This document shows, piece after piece, positions 1-5,978 of a stretch of 22,563 nt of DNA. Under the pieces are notes generated by a model. That model was not told the origin of the DNA. It saw only the letters and a program-made list of their open reading frames with translations, and ran no database searches. A program made the translations under genes and the position numbers. Position 1 is the stretch's first letter, and each line of letters opens with the position of its first letter. Origin of the DNA: Arthrobacter sp. (lineage in GTDB: Bacteria > Actinomycetota > Actinomycetes > Actinomycetales > Micrococcaceae); assembly GCA_030147325.1 (NCBI GenBank), contig JASLAA010000031.1, forward strand, positions 1 to 22,563, written 5' to 3'.

Positions 1-449
1 GCGAGCCGGAGGATCTCGATCCAGTACTCCTCGAGGTCCTCCATCGAGTTCAGTCGCTGCATGGCCACTGCTGTCAGCTCGGCCTGGCGGTTGATGACCT
101 CGAGCTGGTCGGCGGCCCGCTGGCTGAGCTTGCTCAGCTTGTAGAGGGCGATCAGCTCACCGGCGCCGTCGAGCTTCTCGATGGCCTCGTTCAGCAACCG
201 TGACAGGACGTAGAGGTCCTCGCGTGGGAGCGGGTTGATGAAGGACGTCCGCATGGAGGTGAGGAGGGCGAAGTGCAGGTCCGTCGATGCGGACTCGTGC
301 TGGTGCAACTCCTCGGAGAGGCGGTCGTACTCCTGGGTGGAGGCCCCGAGGATGGCAGACATGGTTCCAACGCCGAGGACCAGCTGCCGCGCCATCCGGG
401 AGAGCAGTTCCAGCCCAGCGTTCTCCTGAGGGAAGAGGCGTAGTTTCAC
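1..449 (-). CDS. DUF47 (PhoU-like) phosphate-transport accessory protein, partial
   Basis: The reading frame is open from 449 to the left edge of the window, so the C-terminus is missing (about 149 codons visible). It begins V/M-KLRLFPQENAGLELL and contains FINPLPREDLYVLS, LLNEAIEKLDGAGELI and a Leu/Glu-rich helical stretch, which is the pattern of the DUF47/PhoU-like (YkaA) family. These all-helical cytoplasmic proteins usually sit beside a Pit-type inorganic phosphate transporter and modulate phosphate uptake; the partner would lie beyond the left edge, which is inference. I chose the GTG at 449 because GAGGA lies about 7 nt upstream; an in-frame ATG at 470 (MPPEEDS extension) is the alternative but would use that Shine-Dalgarno as coding sequence. 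A long leader separates it from the candidate promoter at 615-643. Confidence 0.85.
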   Translation of the reverse strand, partial: MKLRLFPQENAGLELLSRMARQLVLGVGTMSAILGASTQEYDRLSEELHQHESASTDLHFALLTSMRTSFINPLPREDLYVLSRLLNEAIEKLDGAGELIALYKLSKLSQRAADQLEVINRQAELTAVAMQRLNSMEDLEEYWIEILRL

Positions 450-614
450 GGAGTCTTCCTCGGGTGGCATGGGCGGGCCGTCATCGCGGCCATCGGCGTG
501 CCGGGTGCCGGTGGGCAGAGTAGTGGCGTCGAACCGGGAGCGCCTCTCGGCGGAAGGCCGCTCGAAGCGGCTGAGTGTTGAAGCCCGGGGGTTCCACGGT
601 CCGACGCCGGGTTA

Positions 615-643
615 AGTCTTGCCCTCCCCGAAGCGGCTGTCAA
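615..643 (-). promoter_or_regulatory. Candidate promoter for the DUF47 gene
   Basis: On the minus strand a perfect TTGACA (-35; plus-strand TGTCAA at 638-643) is followed after 17 nt by AAGACT (-10; plus-strand AGTCTT at 615-620). It lies just past the stop of the upstream minus-strand gene, and would give a leader of roughly 155-160 nt before the GTG at 449. The leader contains a perfect 6-bp hairpin at 557-571 (GCCGCT, CGA loop, AGCGGC). The -10 is a weak match, so this is a motif-based call. Confidence 0.4.
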
Positions 644-663
644 CACCGGCTCCAGCAGGCGGC

Positions 664-1311
664 TCAGTCGAGCTCCCCGCGCCGCCAGGACGCCGCCGCG
701 TGCTCGAGGTCCTCGGCCGTCTTGATCAGCTGGTGCGAGTTGCGTGTCAGTTTCGAGGCGTGCGGGCCGTTGGCGATCTCGGCATCATCGGCGTGATTGG
801 CCTGTCCCAGGGCGACGACGCGACAGAACGCGGCGAAGCGCTCGAGGGCGACGTCGAAGTCGCCTTCGAAGGCTCCCGAGAGGATGGTGTCCGCCATGGC
901 GGTCATCTCCGTGGCGCCGGGTGGCTCCGCCACTCCCGCGACGACCTTCGACACCTGCGCCACCTCCTTGCCCGAGGCGAAGTAGGAGGCGATCCGCTCG
1001 GGGTTCTGCTGTGTCGCGGCCCGCAGGGCGTAGAGGCGCCACAGCGCTCCGGGCAGCGACCGTGCGGGGCTCTCCGCCCACATCTCGGCGATGGCTTCGA
1101 GGCCCTGTTGGTCGGCGAGTTCGACGAGCCGCCGCGTCACGTCCGGATCGTCGGTGTCACGCCCGTGGTGGACCAGCGCATGCGCGGCCATGTGTGCGGC
1201 CTCGGACACGCGGGAGGGATCGACCCCGCCGGCGAAGACCTCGAAGTCCGCGGGCGCGAAAGGCTTCGGCTTGTGGGGCCTCGGGGTCTTGTTCGTGTAG
1301 TCGCCGTCCAT
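664..1311 (-). CDS. Conserved actinobacterial protein of unknown function (215 aa)
   Basis: A complete soluble, largely helical protein with no signal peptide or membrane segment. The N-terminus has a basic, proline-rich tail (NKTPRPHKPKPFAPADFEVF), followed by Ala/Glu-rich helices (EAAHMAAHALVHHGRDTDDP; LVELADQQGLEAIAEMWAES) and a C-terminal ALERFAAFCRVVALGQ region. From memory this resembles a conserved Micrococcaceae family that is often mislabelled in databases as an RNA polymerase subunit beta; nothing in the sequence supports that label, and I see no catalytic motif. The ATG at 1311 has an AGGAG about 12 nt upstream, which is rather far, but also a TATCCT box ending 6 nt before the ATG, so the mRNA may be leaderless. 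Function unknown. Confidence 0.85.
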   Translation of the reverse strand: MDGDYTNKTPRPHKPKPFAPADFEVFAGGVDPSRVSEAAHMAAHALVHHGRDTDDPDVTRRLVELADQQGLEAIAEMWAESPARSLPGALWRLYALRAATQQNPERIASYFASGKEVAQVSKVVAGVAEPPGATEMTAMADTILSGAFEGDFDVALERFAAFCRVVALGQANHADDAEIANGPHASKLTRNSHQLIKTAEDLEHAAASWRRGELD

Positions 1312-1317
1312 GGGTCG

Positions 1318-1323
1318 AGGATA
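1318..1323 (-). promoter_or_regulatory. -10 box of a likely leaderless transcript (215-aa gene)
   Basis: TATCCT on the minus strand ends 6 nt before the ATG at 1311, the spacing expected when transcription starts at the first base of the start codon. No convincing -35 was seen. Confidence 0.4.
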
Positions 1324-1463
1324 CTCCTGCGGAATTCCGGGTCGGAAGCCGGGCCCCGCCGCAGCGCGCGGTGAGTCCTCGGGGGAGGGATGATTGCGAT
1401 AAAGTGAGCTGTCATCGCTCCACGACGGCGGATCCCCGGATGCGCTGCAGGTGGCGGTGTGGC

Positions 1464-1537
1464 GGGCCCTTAGCTCAGTTGGCTAGAGCAACGGACTTTT
1501 AATCCGTGGGTCGAGGGTTCGAGCCCCTCAGGGCCCA
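1464..1537 (+). tRNA. tRNA-Lys (anticodon UUU)
   Basis: A full cloverleaf can be drawn. The acceptor stem GGGCCCT (1464-1470) pairs with AGGGCCC (1530-1536). The D-stem is GCTC/GAGC, the anticodon stem ACGGA/TCCGT has loop CTTTTAA (anticodon TTT at 1498-1500), the variable loop is GGGTC, and the T-stem GAGGG/CCCTC encloses TTCGAGC. The discriminator base is A at 1537. The CCA tail is not encoded (ACCC follows), so it must be added after transcription, as is usual in many actinobacteria. The gene stands alone between two minus-strand genes and is followed by a strong hairpin terminator. A TAAAGT sequence at 1400-1405 could be its -10 box, but no -35 is obvious. Confidence 0.97.
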
Positions 1538-1544
1538 CCCGTAG

Positions 1545-1579
1545 GACGAAGGACCCCGGAATGACCGGGGTCCTTCGTC
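1545..1579. terminator. Perfect 15-bp hairpin, bidirectional terminator
   Basis: GACGAAGGACCCCGG (1545-1559) and its exact complement (1565-1579) enclose a 5-nt loop. It lies between the plus-strand tRNA-Lys and the minus-strand ZIP transporter, which converge here. There is no U-tract, which is common for actinobacterial terminators. Confidence 0.85.
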
Positions 1580-1589
1580 GTCGGAGGGT

Positions 1590-2345
1590 TCAGCCGGAGA
1601 CCTCGTGGACGATGAAGGCCGTGAGGAAGCCGAGCGCGGCGATGAGTCCGGTCAGCATGTGCTGCCGTTCGAAGGCCTCGGGGATCATCGTGTCGGCCAC
1701 CATGGCGAGGATGGCGCCGGCAGCGATCGCCGTGATGAATGCGATGGTCCCGCCCGAGGCGCCGGCGAGGAGCGAATAGCCTGCGAGTGCCGCCAGGCCC
1801 GACGCGAAGGCGATGCCGCCCCACAGCCCGAACACGTACCGCCCGGTGCGCCCCGCGTTCTTCATGCCTGCGCTGCTCGAGAGGCCCTCGGGGACGTTGG
1901 AGATGAAGATCGCGACGAGCACCGCAGGGTTCACCGCGCCGCCCGCCACGAGCCCGAGCCCGAGGACGACGGACTCCGGGATGCCGTCCAGCAGTGCTCC
2001 GAGTGCGATGGCGTTCCCGCTGCCGGCGCTGTCCTGCTCGGACGGCTGTTGCCCGCCCGAGCGTTTGCGGTGCTGGGCACCCTTGCGTGCAAGCACGGCG
2101 TTCGCCCCGACATAGGTGACGGCGCCGACGAGGAAGCCGAGCGCGGTCGGGCCGAGCCCTCCCGCTTCCTGGGCTTCCGCGACCAGTTCGAACGCCAGTG
2201 CCGAGATGAGGACACCGGCACCGAACGCCATCACGAAGGCCACCATGCGCGGCGGGACGTTCCACTTCCAGGCGATGGCGGACCCGATGAGCAGCGCCCC
2301 ACCTGCGAGGGCGCCCCAAGAGAATGCCTGCAGCCACAACGGCAT
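1590..2345 (-). CDS. ZIP-family divalent metal transporter
   Basis: A 251-aa polytopic membrane protein with about eight hydrophobic segments and a hydrophilic loop rich in charged and polar residues at about 87-110 (RKGAQHRKRSGGQQ). That matches the ZIP layout, with the variable loop between helices 3 and 4. The signature helices are visible as LLDGIPESVVLG (helix 4, residues 118-129) and FISNVPEGLSSS (helix 5, about 147-158). ZIP proteins import Zn(II), Fe(II) or Mn(II) across the cytoplasmic membrane. The helix 4 motif has Asp120 where the classic motif has His, so metal preference cannot be inferred. The ATG at 2345 has AGGAAGG about 8 nt upstream; the frame is open further upstream to 2675, but that extension is soluble, low-complexity and unlike the family. 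It ends at the bidirectional terminator. Confidence 0.92.
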   Translation of the reverse strand: MPLWLQAFSWGALAGGALLIGSAIAWKWNVPPRMVAFVMAFGAGVLISALAFELVAEAQEAGGLGPTALGFLVGAVTYVGANAVLARKGAQHRKRSGGQQPSEQDSAGSGNAIALGALLDGIPESVVLGLGLVAGGAVNPAVLVAIFISNVPEGLSSSAGMKNAGRTGRYVFGLWGGIAFASGLAALAGYSLLAGASGGTIAFITAIAAGAILAMVADTMIPEAFERQHMLTGLIAALGFLTAFIVHEVSG

Positions 2346-2533
2346 GACGTGATTCCTTCCTGATGAGTGCTGCTCGGTCGGACCTGCCCAGCGGGTCTCC
2401 GACGGGACTCCTGCGACCCGTCCTGATCGGAGCGGGCTTCCTCCACGCACCGACAGCACGACGACGAACGACCGGGCACAGCCTGACATGCTGCGAGGTT
2501 GCACGGCGGGTCGATTCGCCGGCGTGGAAGGGA

Positions 2534-2562
2534 TTGACTCGCCGCTCTCACTCGTTTGCACT
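2534..2562 (+). promoter_or_regulatory. Possible promoter in the divergent 2346-2628 interval
   Basis: TTGACT (2534-2539), 17 nt, TGCACT (2557-2562), upstream of the membrane-protein gene at 2629. The -10 is poor. The rest of this 283-bp divergent gap shows no gene, repeat or recognisable riboswitch. Confidence 0.3.
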
Positions 2563-2628
2563 GGTAGGAGGCAGAACTCGACGAATGGCGGAGGGTGCTG
2601 CAGGCACCGTCGCCGAGGAGAGGAACCA

Positions 2629-3240
2629 ATGGACGCCGTTGCCCTGATCGGAACCCTGGCGGCATGGCTCGTCATGGCAGGTGCTGCCGTTCTGACCGCC
2701 TGGCGCGTCGACGGCGCCTGGCGCCGAGGTGCAGAAGCCGATGACTACTTCTGGCTGGTCTTCAGCGGGGCCGTCGTCGTCGTCGGCGCCGGCGTCGTCG
2801 CCGGAACCCTGGGGGGCGCCTGGTCGGCCGTCACCGTGGGGGTCGCGACGTCGGGTGCCGGATCTGTCTGGGTGTGGTGGCGGCACCGACAGCGCCTGGT
2901 CCGCACGGCCCGGACCACTCGGGAGGACGCCTGGGCCGAGTTGTGCCGTCGCCATGACGCGGTGGTGCGGAGGTGGGCGGACTACGACGTCGACCCCGCG
3001 AAAGCCATCGCCTACCCGGCCATGCACCGTCCGGGAGATGCGGTCACCCGTCCCGTGGTCCACGCGCTGCGCGAGGCCGTCGCGGTTCGTGCGGCTGCGC
3101 CGGACGGCCCCGACGGCAGGGATGCCGATCTGTACGCGGCCGCCGTGGTCCGTCTCGAACATGTCTTCGGCGACGCGGAGCAGTCGGTCCTTGCAGGGGA
3201 GGATGCTCGTGCCGCCCGCCACCGGGCCGTCCCGGGATGA
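2629..3240 (+). CDS. Small integral membrane protein, unknown function (203 aa)
   Basis: The N-terminal half has hydrophobic segments at about residues 5-25, 43-63 and 66-84 (WLVMAGAAVLTAW; FSGAVVVVGAGVVAG), followed by a WWRHRQR positive cluster that puts the C-terminal half in the cytoplasm. The soluble half contains AWAELCRRHDAVVRRWADYD and DPAKAIAYPAMHRPGDAVTRP, a pattern I have the impression of seeing in other actinobacterial hypothetical proteins, often with WAxYxxDPxxAIxxPxM. No enzymatic motif is visible. The ATG at 2629 follows GAGGAGAGG at good spacing; an in-frame upstream start at 2488 would add a Cys/Arg-rich non-conserved-looking stretch and is not favoured. It lies 130 bp before the secreted EEP enzyme and could be cotranscribed with it, though a separate promoter is possible. 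Confidence 0.8.
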   Translation: MDAVALIGTLAAWLVMAGAAVLTAWRVDGAWRRGAEADDYFWLVFSGAVVVVGAGVVAGTLGGAWSAVTVGVATSGAGSVWVWWRHRQRLVRTARTTREDAWAELCRRHDAVVRRWADYDVDPAKAIAYPAMHRPGDAVTRPVVHALREAVAVRAAAPDGPDGRDADLYAAAVVRLEHVFGDAEQSVLAGEDARAARHRAVPG

Positions 3241-3284
3241 CGTCGAATCGTTATCCGGCAGCCGGTCAGGAGAACCTCGTCGCG

Positions 3285-3316
3285 GTTAGGCTCAAGTTAC
3301 CAAAGCGAACCATTAA
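3285..3316 (+). promoter_or_regulatory. 11-nt spaced GTTA direct repeats and possible -10 before the EEP gene
   Basis: GTTA occurs at 3285 and 3296, exactly 11 nt apart, with a degenerate GAAC 11 nt further on (3307) and CATTAA (3311-3316) as a possible -10. Direct repeats with an 11-nt period at the -35 position are the layout of PhoP/PHO-box binding in streptomycetes, but the match to that consensus is loose, so a phosphate-control role is speculative. Confidence 0.25.
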
Positions 3317-3370
3317 GAGGTGCTCTGCGTCCGGAGACGGACCGTCGGGCTGGATACCGGGGGAGGGATC

Positions 3371-4642
3371 ATGCGCGCACTGAGGAGTTGTTCAGCCGGC
3401 CTGCTTGCTGTTGCCCTCCTTGTTCCCGGAGCGCCCGCGGCTCTCGCGGATCCCCGCGACGACGCCCGCATCGTAGTGACGGATACGTTCGGCGGCGCCA
3501 AGCAGAACGTCCGCTTCGCGACCTACAACGCGAGCCTCAACCGCTCTGCTGCGGGTGACCTGGTCCGTGACCTCAGCACCTCCGGGAATGCCCAGGCCCG
3601 GGCGATCGCCGAGGTGGTGCAGATCAACCGCCCGGACGTCCTCCTGCTCAATGAGTTCGACTATGCGCCGGACAACGTGGCCGCGGACCTCTTCAATGAG
3701 AACTACCTCCGGGTCGGCCAGAACGGCAAGGCGCCGGTCGATTACCCCTACGTCTATACCGCTCCGTCCAACACGGGTGTGCCGAGTGCCTACGACCTCA
3801 ACAAGGACGGCATCGTCGGCGGACCCGATGACGCCCTCGGCTTCGGCTCCTTCGAGGGCCAGTACGGCATGGTCGTGTACTCCAAGTACCCCATCGAGCT
3901 CGGGGCGGTCCGCACCTTCCGGAACTTCCTGTGGAAGGACATGCCCGGCGCGCTCCTGCCCGACAACCCGGCCACCGAGGCCGAGGGTGACTGGTACTCG
4001 GCGGACGAGCTCGACGTCCTGCCCCTGTCCAGCAAGTCCCACTGGGACATCCCCATCAGTGTCGGGGGCAGGACGGTGCACGTCCTCGCGAGCCATCCCA
4101 CTCCTCCCGTGTTCGACGGTGTCGAGGACCGCAACGGTAGGCGCAACAGCGACGAGATCCGCTTCTGGTCCGACTACGTCACCTCCGGCCAGGGGGCGTC
4201 CTACGTCTACGACGACGACGGGACGAGGGGTGGTCTGAAACGGGGGGAGCGATTCGTGATCATGGGCGACCAGAACAGCGACCCCCTCGACGGCGACTCG
4301 CTCGACGGGTCCATCGACCAGCTGCTGCAGAACAAGCTGGTGCAGGATCCCATGCCCTCCTCCAAGGGGGCGGTCGAGGCGGCGGCGCTGCAGGGTGGCG
4401 CGAACGCAACCCACTTCAGCGACCCGCGGTACGACACCGCGGACTTCGAGGACCGCTCGGCCGGCAATATCCGTGCCGACTACGTACTGCCGTCCCGTAC
4501 GCTGCGCGTCGTCTCGTCAGGCGTCTTCTGGCCCCGCGCCGGTTCGCCCGGCTCGGAGCTCACGGGGATCTTCCCCTTCCCCACCAGCGACCACCGGCTG
4601 GTCCACGTCGACGTCGTGGTGAACGGAACCAGGCAGCGTTAG
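3371..4642 (+). CDS. Secreted endonuclease/exonuclease/phosphatase-family protein
   Basis: A 423-aa exported enzyme of the EEP (DNase I-like) metal-dependent phosphoesterase fold. Residues 1-26 form a Sec signal peptide (MRALRSC, then a Leu/Ala/Val core, then ALA before DP). The fold's metal and catalytic residues are visible: FATYNAS (Asn53), LLNEFD (Glu95), ASHPTPP (His242), GDQNSDP (Asp300, Asn302) and TSDHRLVHVD (Asp407, His408). Residues 142-154 (DLNKDGIVGGPDD) look like an EF-hand type calcium loop inserted in the domain. Substrate is not predictable: extracellular DNA, phospholipid head groups or other phosphoesters are all possible. The ATG at 3371 follows GGGGGAGGGATC and gives a clean signal peptide; an upstream ATG at 3320 would spoil it. 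It ends at a small hairpin at 4658. Confidence 0.9.
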   Translation: MRALRSCSAGLLAVALLVPGAPAALADPRDDARIVVTDTFGGAKQNVRFATYNASLNRSAAGDLVRDLSTSGNAQARAIAEVVQINRPDVLLLNEFDYAPDNVAADLFNENYLRVGQNGKAPVDYPYVYTAPSNTGVPSAYDLNKDGIVGGPDDALGFGSFEGQYGMVVYSKYPIELGAVRTFRNFLWKDMPGALLPDNPATEAEGDWYSADELDVLPLSSKSHWDIPISVGGRTVHVLASHPTPPVFDGVEDRNGRRNSDEIRFWSDYVTSGQGASYVYDDDGTRGGLKRGERFVIMGDQNSDPLDGDSLDGSIDQLLQNKLVQDPMPSSKGAVEAAALQGGANATHFSDPRYDTADFEDRSAGNIRADYVLPSRTLRVVSSGVFWPRAGSPGSELTGIFPFPTSDHRLVHVDVVVNGTRQR

Positions 4643-4657
4643 CAGCCGCCGCCGGAC

Positions 4658-4680
4658 GGCACGAGGGCGCCTCCGGTGCC
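4658..4680 (+). terminator. Imperfect hairpin after the EEP gene
   Basis: GGCAC plus GAGG pair with CCTC and GTGCC, with a 2-nt bulge, followed by TTGT. It sits 15 nt after the stop codon and is a plausible weak intrinsic terminator. Confidence 0.5.
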
Positions 4681-4704
4681 TTGTCCCTCCGCCCGCGCCG
4701 GGTG

Positions 4705-4862
4705 TACGGTCGGAGGCATGAGGACACTCCTGTTCCAGTAGGCGGCCCGGCTTATGCCGAGCCAAGCGCACTCGTCGATGACAGCACTCCGAGGGCGCCC
4801 ACTGAACCTGTCCGGCTCCCAGTGCGTCCAGTCCCGGTGATACCGGGTACCGCCGTACCGGG
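4705..4862 (+). promoter_or_regulatory. Possible attenuator-like leader: leaderless 7-codon ORF plus alternative hairpins
   Basis: TACGGT at 4705-4710 lies exactly 7 nt before ATG 4718, which opens a 7-codon frame (MRTLLFQ, stop 4739-4741). Downstream, CCCGGT (4833-4838) can pair either with ACCGGG at 4842-4847 or with a second ACCGGG at 4857-4862. A third pairing, GGTAC/GTACC (4846-4850 with 4855-4859), is incompatible with either. The 66-aa gene follows at 4907. This layout resembles a translation-coupled leader, but the peptide has no run of a regulatory amino acid and chance is a real possibility. The rest of the 264-bp gap between the EEP gene and 4907 shows nothing else. Confidence 0.22.
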
Positions 4863-4906
4863 TGCTTCGTCGCAGTGGTCGGGCGCCCGTACTCGAAAGG
4901 AACACC

Positions 4907-5107
4907 ATGACCGATTCACCCAAGGACCAGCCGGCCGAGGCCGGGAGGACCCCCGCCCGCAAGGTGCAGGACGACCCCCGGGCACAGCGAGCGCTGGCCA
5001 GGAAGAACTCCGGCGGTACCCCCACCTCGGCCGCAGGTGCGGGTCAGGCGAAGGCGGCCCACCAGAGCAGCAAGCAGGGGAAGAAGGAGAAGAAAGTGCG
5101 CTGGTAG
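4907..5107 (+). CDS. Small basic, disordered protein (66 aa)
   Basis: The product starts MTDSPKDQPAEAGRT and continues with RKVQDDPRAQRALARKNSG, then a Gly/Ala/Gln spacer and a Lys-rich tail ending KKEKKVRW. It has no hydrophobic segment and should be highly charged and mostly unstructured, which would suit nucleic-acid or ribosome association, but no family is recognised. The ATG at 4907 follows GAAAGGAACACC, a good Shine-Dalgarno; a frame-compatible ATG at 4862 is less likely. The plain codon usage (GC-rich third positions) supports real coding. It is followed after about 36 nt by the strong inverted repeat at 5144-5192, which may terminate it. Confidence 0.7.
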   Translation: MTDSPKDQPAEAGRTPARKVQDDPRAQRALARKNSGGTPTSAAGAGQAKAAHQSSKQGKKEKKVRW

Positions 5108-5143
5108 GCGCGGAACGGCTCCTGCAGCCGGCGTTAAAGTGGA

Positions 5144-5192
5144 GCTGGCTCCGAGTTCTGCGTATGGGGGAATCGCAGAAATCGGAGCCAGC
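5144..5192. repeat. 19-bp near-perfect inverted repeat upstream of the HTH regulator
   Basis: The left arm 5144-5162 (GCTGGCTCCGA, G, TTCTGCG) matches the reverse complement of the right arm 5174-5192 at 18 of 19 positions, with an 11-nt loop. It may be a terminator for the 66-aa gene, an operator for the regulator at 5244, or both. There is no U-run after it, and the right arm ends 8 nt before a TATACT -10 box, where a repressor would block RNA polymerase. Confidence 0.8.
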
Positions 5193-5200
5193 GATCTCAG

Positions 5201-5206
5201 TATACT
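5201..5206 (+). promoter_or_regulatory. -10 box for the HTH/membrane-protein operon
   Basis: TATACT, a close match to the consensus, lies 37 nt before the regulator's start. The expected -35 region (about 5178-5183, GAAATC) is poor and lies inside the inverted repeat, which would suit an activator- or repressor-controlled promoter. Confidence 0.45.
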
Positions 5207-5243
5207 TCGACAGCAGACCGACTTGTCCAATCGAAAGGTGATG

Positions 5244-5978
5244 ATGGCCGTCACAGCCAAGGCGTTCCAGTTGTGGCGTTCCCGCATCGCACCGGACGAC
5301 ACCGTGTCCGATCTCTGCAGGGTCGCGGGCATCAAGCGTTCGACCCTGGCCCAGCAACTCGTGCGGGGCAAGGTCTCCGCGACAACCGTCGTCGCGATCG
5401 CGCGTGGTTACCGGCTCTCGCCCGTCGAGGCGCTCGCCGCCTTCGAGGGCTACGAGGACCTCCCCGGAGGGACGGTTCCGCCGACGAACGCCGAGCTCGT
5501 CAGCCAGGTCTCGCACATCGACATCCTGCGCCTGCTGGTCGCCCGCAGTGAGGACAGGGAATGCGAGGGAAAGGATCTGCGGTTCGACCTCGCGCCGTTC
5601 CCGCACCGCAGTTCGGTTCGCGCCTGGATCGAGGCGGTGGATCCGGGTGACCTCCGGCAGCGCCTGGCAGAACGGACCGGCGTCGCGCGGCAGAACCTCT
5701 CCGCACAGCTGACCGCAGGTCGGCTGGCTCCGGAGATCGCGGTAGAGGCGGCACGGATAGCCGGGGTGTCCCGCACCAGTGGTCTCGTGGTGACGGGACT
5801 GCTCACGGCACAGGAGGGCGGCTGGCCGGAGGACGGCCGCGCACGGGCCCTGTGCGCCCTGGCGGATCTCGACCTCGTCCTCCTCGCCCGCGACCGGCTC
5901 GACGTACTGGGGAAGCAGATCAGACGGGCCGAGTTCGACGACGGCAAGGATCGCGCGATGTGGGAGAACCTGGGATGA
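5244..5978 (+). CDS. Regulator with two tandem helix-turn-helix repeats
   Basis: A 244-aa cytoplasmic protein. Residues about 22-68 (VSDLCRVAGIKRSTLAQQLV, then RGKVSATTVVAIARGYRLSP) and 137-188 (LRQRLAERTGVARQNLSAQL, then TAGRLAPEIAVEAARIAGVS) each read as an XRE-like HTH, and the two align with each other: G-I/V-x-R-x-x-L-x-x-Q-L, then a spacer and VV/AVxxAR. This suggests an internal duplication that gives a pseudo-dimeric DNA-binding unit. Between them is a short acidic linker (RSEDRECEGKDL) and the C-terminus is helical. No ligand-binding domain is recognised. Two adjacent ATGs exist (5241, 5244); 5244 has AAAGG at 5-nt spacing. The stop overlaps the next gene's ATG (ATGA), so the regulator and membrane protein are translationally coupled. 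Autoregulation through the 5144-5192 repeat is inference. Confidence 0.82.
   Translation: MAVTAKAFQLWRSRIAPDDTVSDLCRVAGIKRSTLAQQLVRGKVSATTVVAIARGYRLSPVEALAAFEGYEDLPGGTVPPTNAELVSQVSHIDILRLLVARSEDRECEGKDLRFDLAPFPHRSSVRAWIEAVDPGDLRQRLAERTGVARQNLSAQLTAGRLAPEIAVEAARIAGVSRTSGLVVTGLLTAQEGGWPEDGRARALCALADLDLVLLARDRLDVLGKQIRRAEFDDGKDRAMWENLG

Noticed and set aside
2346..2628. Metal-responsive riboswitch (M-box or Mn-sensing type) before the ZIP gene
   Set aside because: I read the leader for the known core motifs and saw none; only loose direct similarities.
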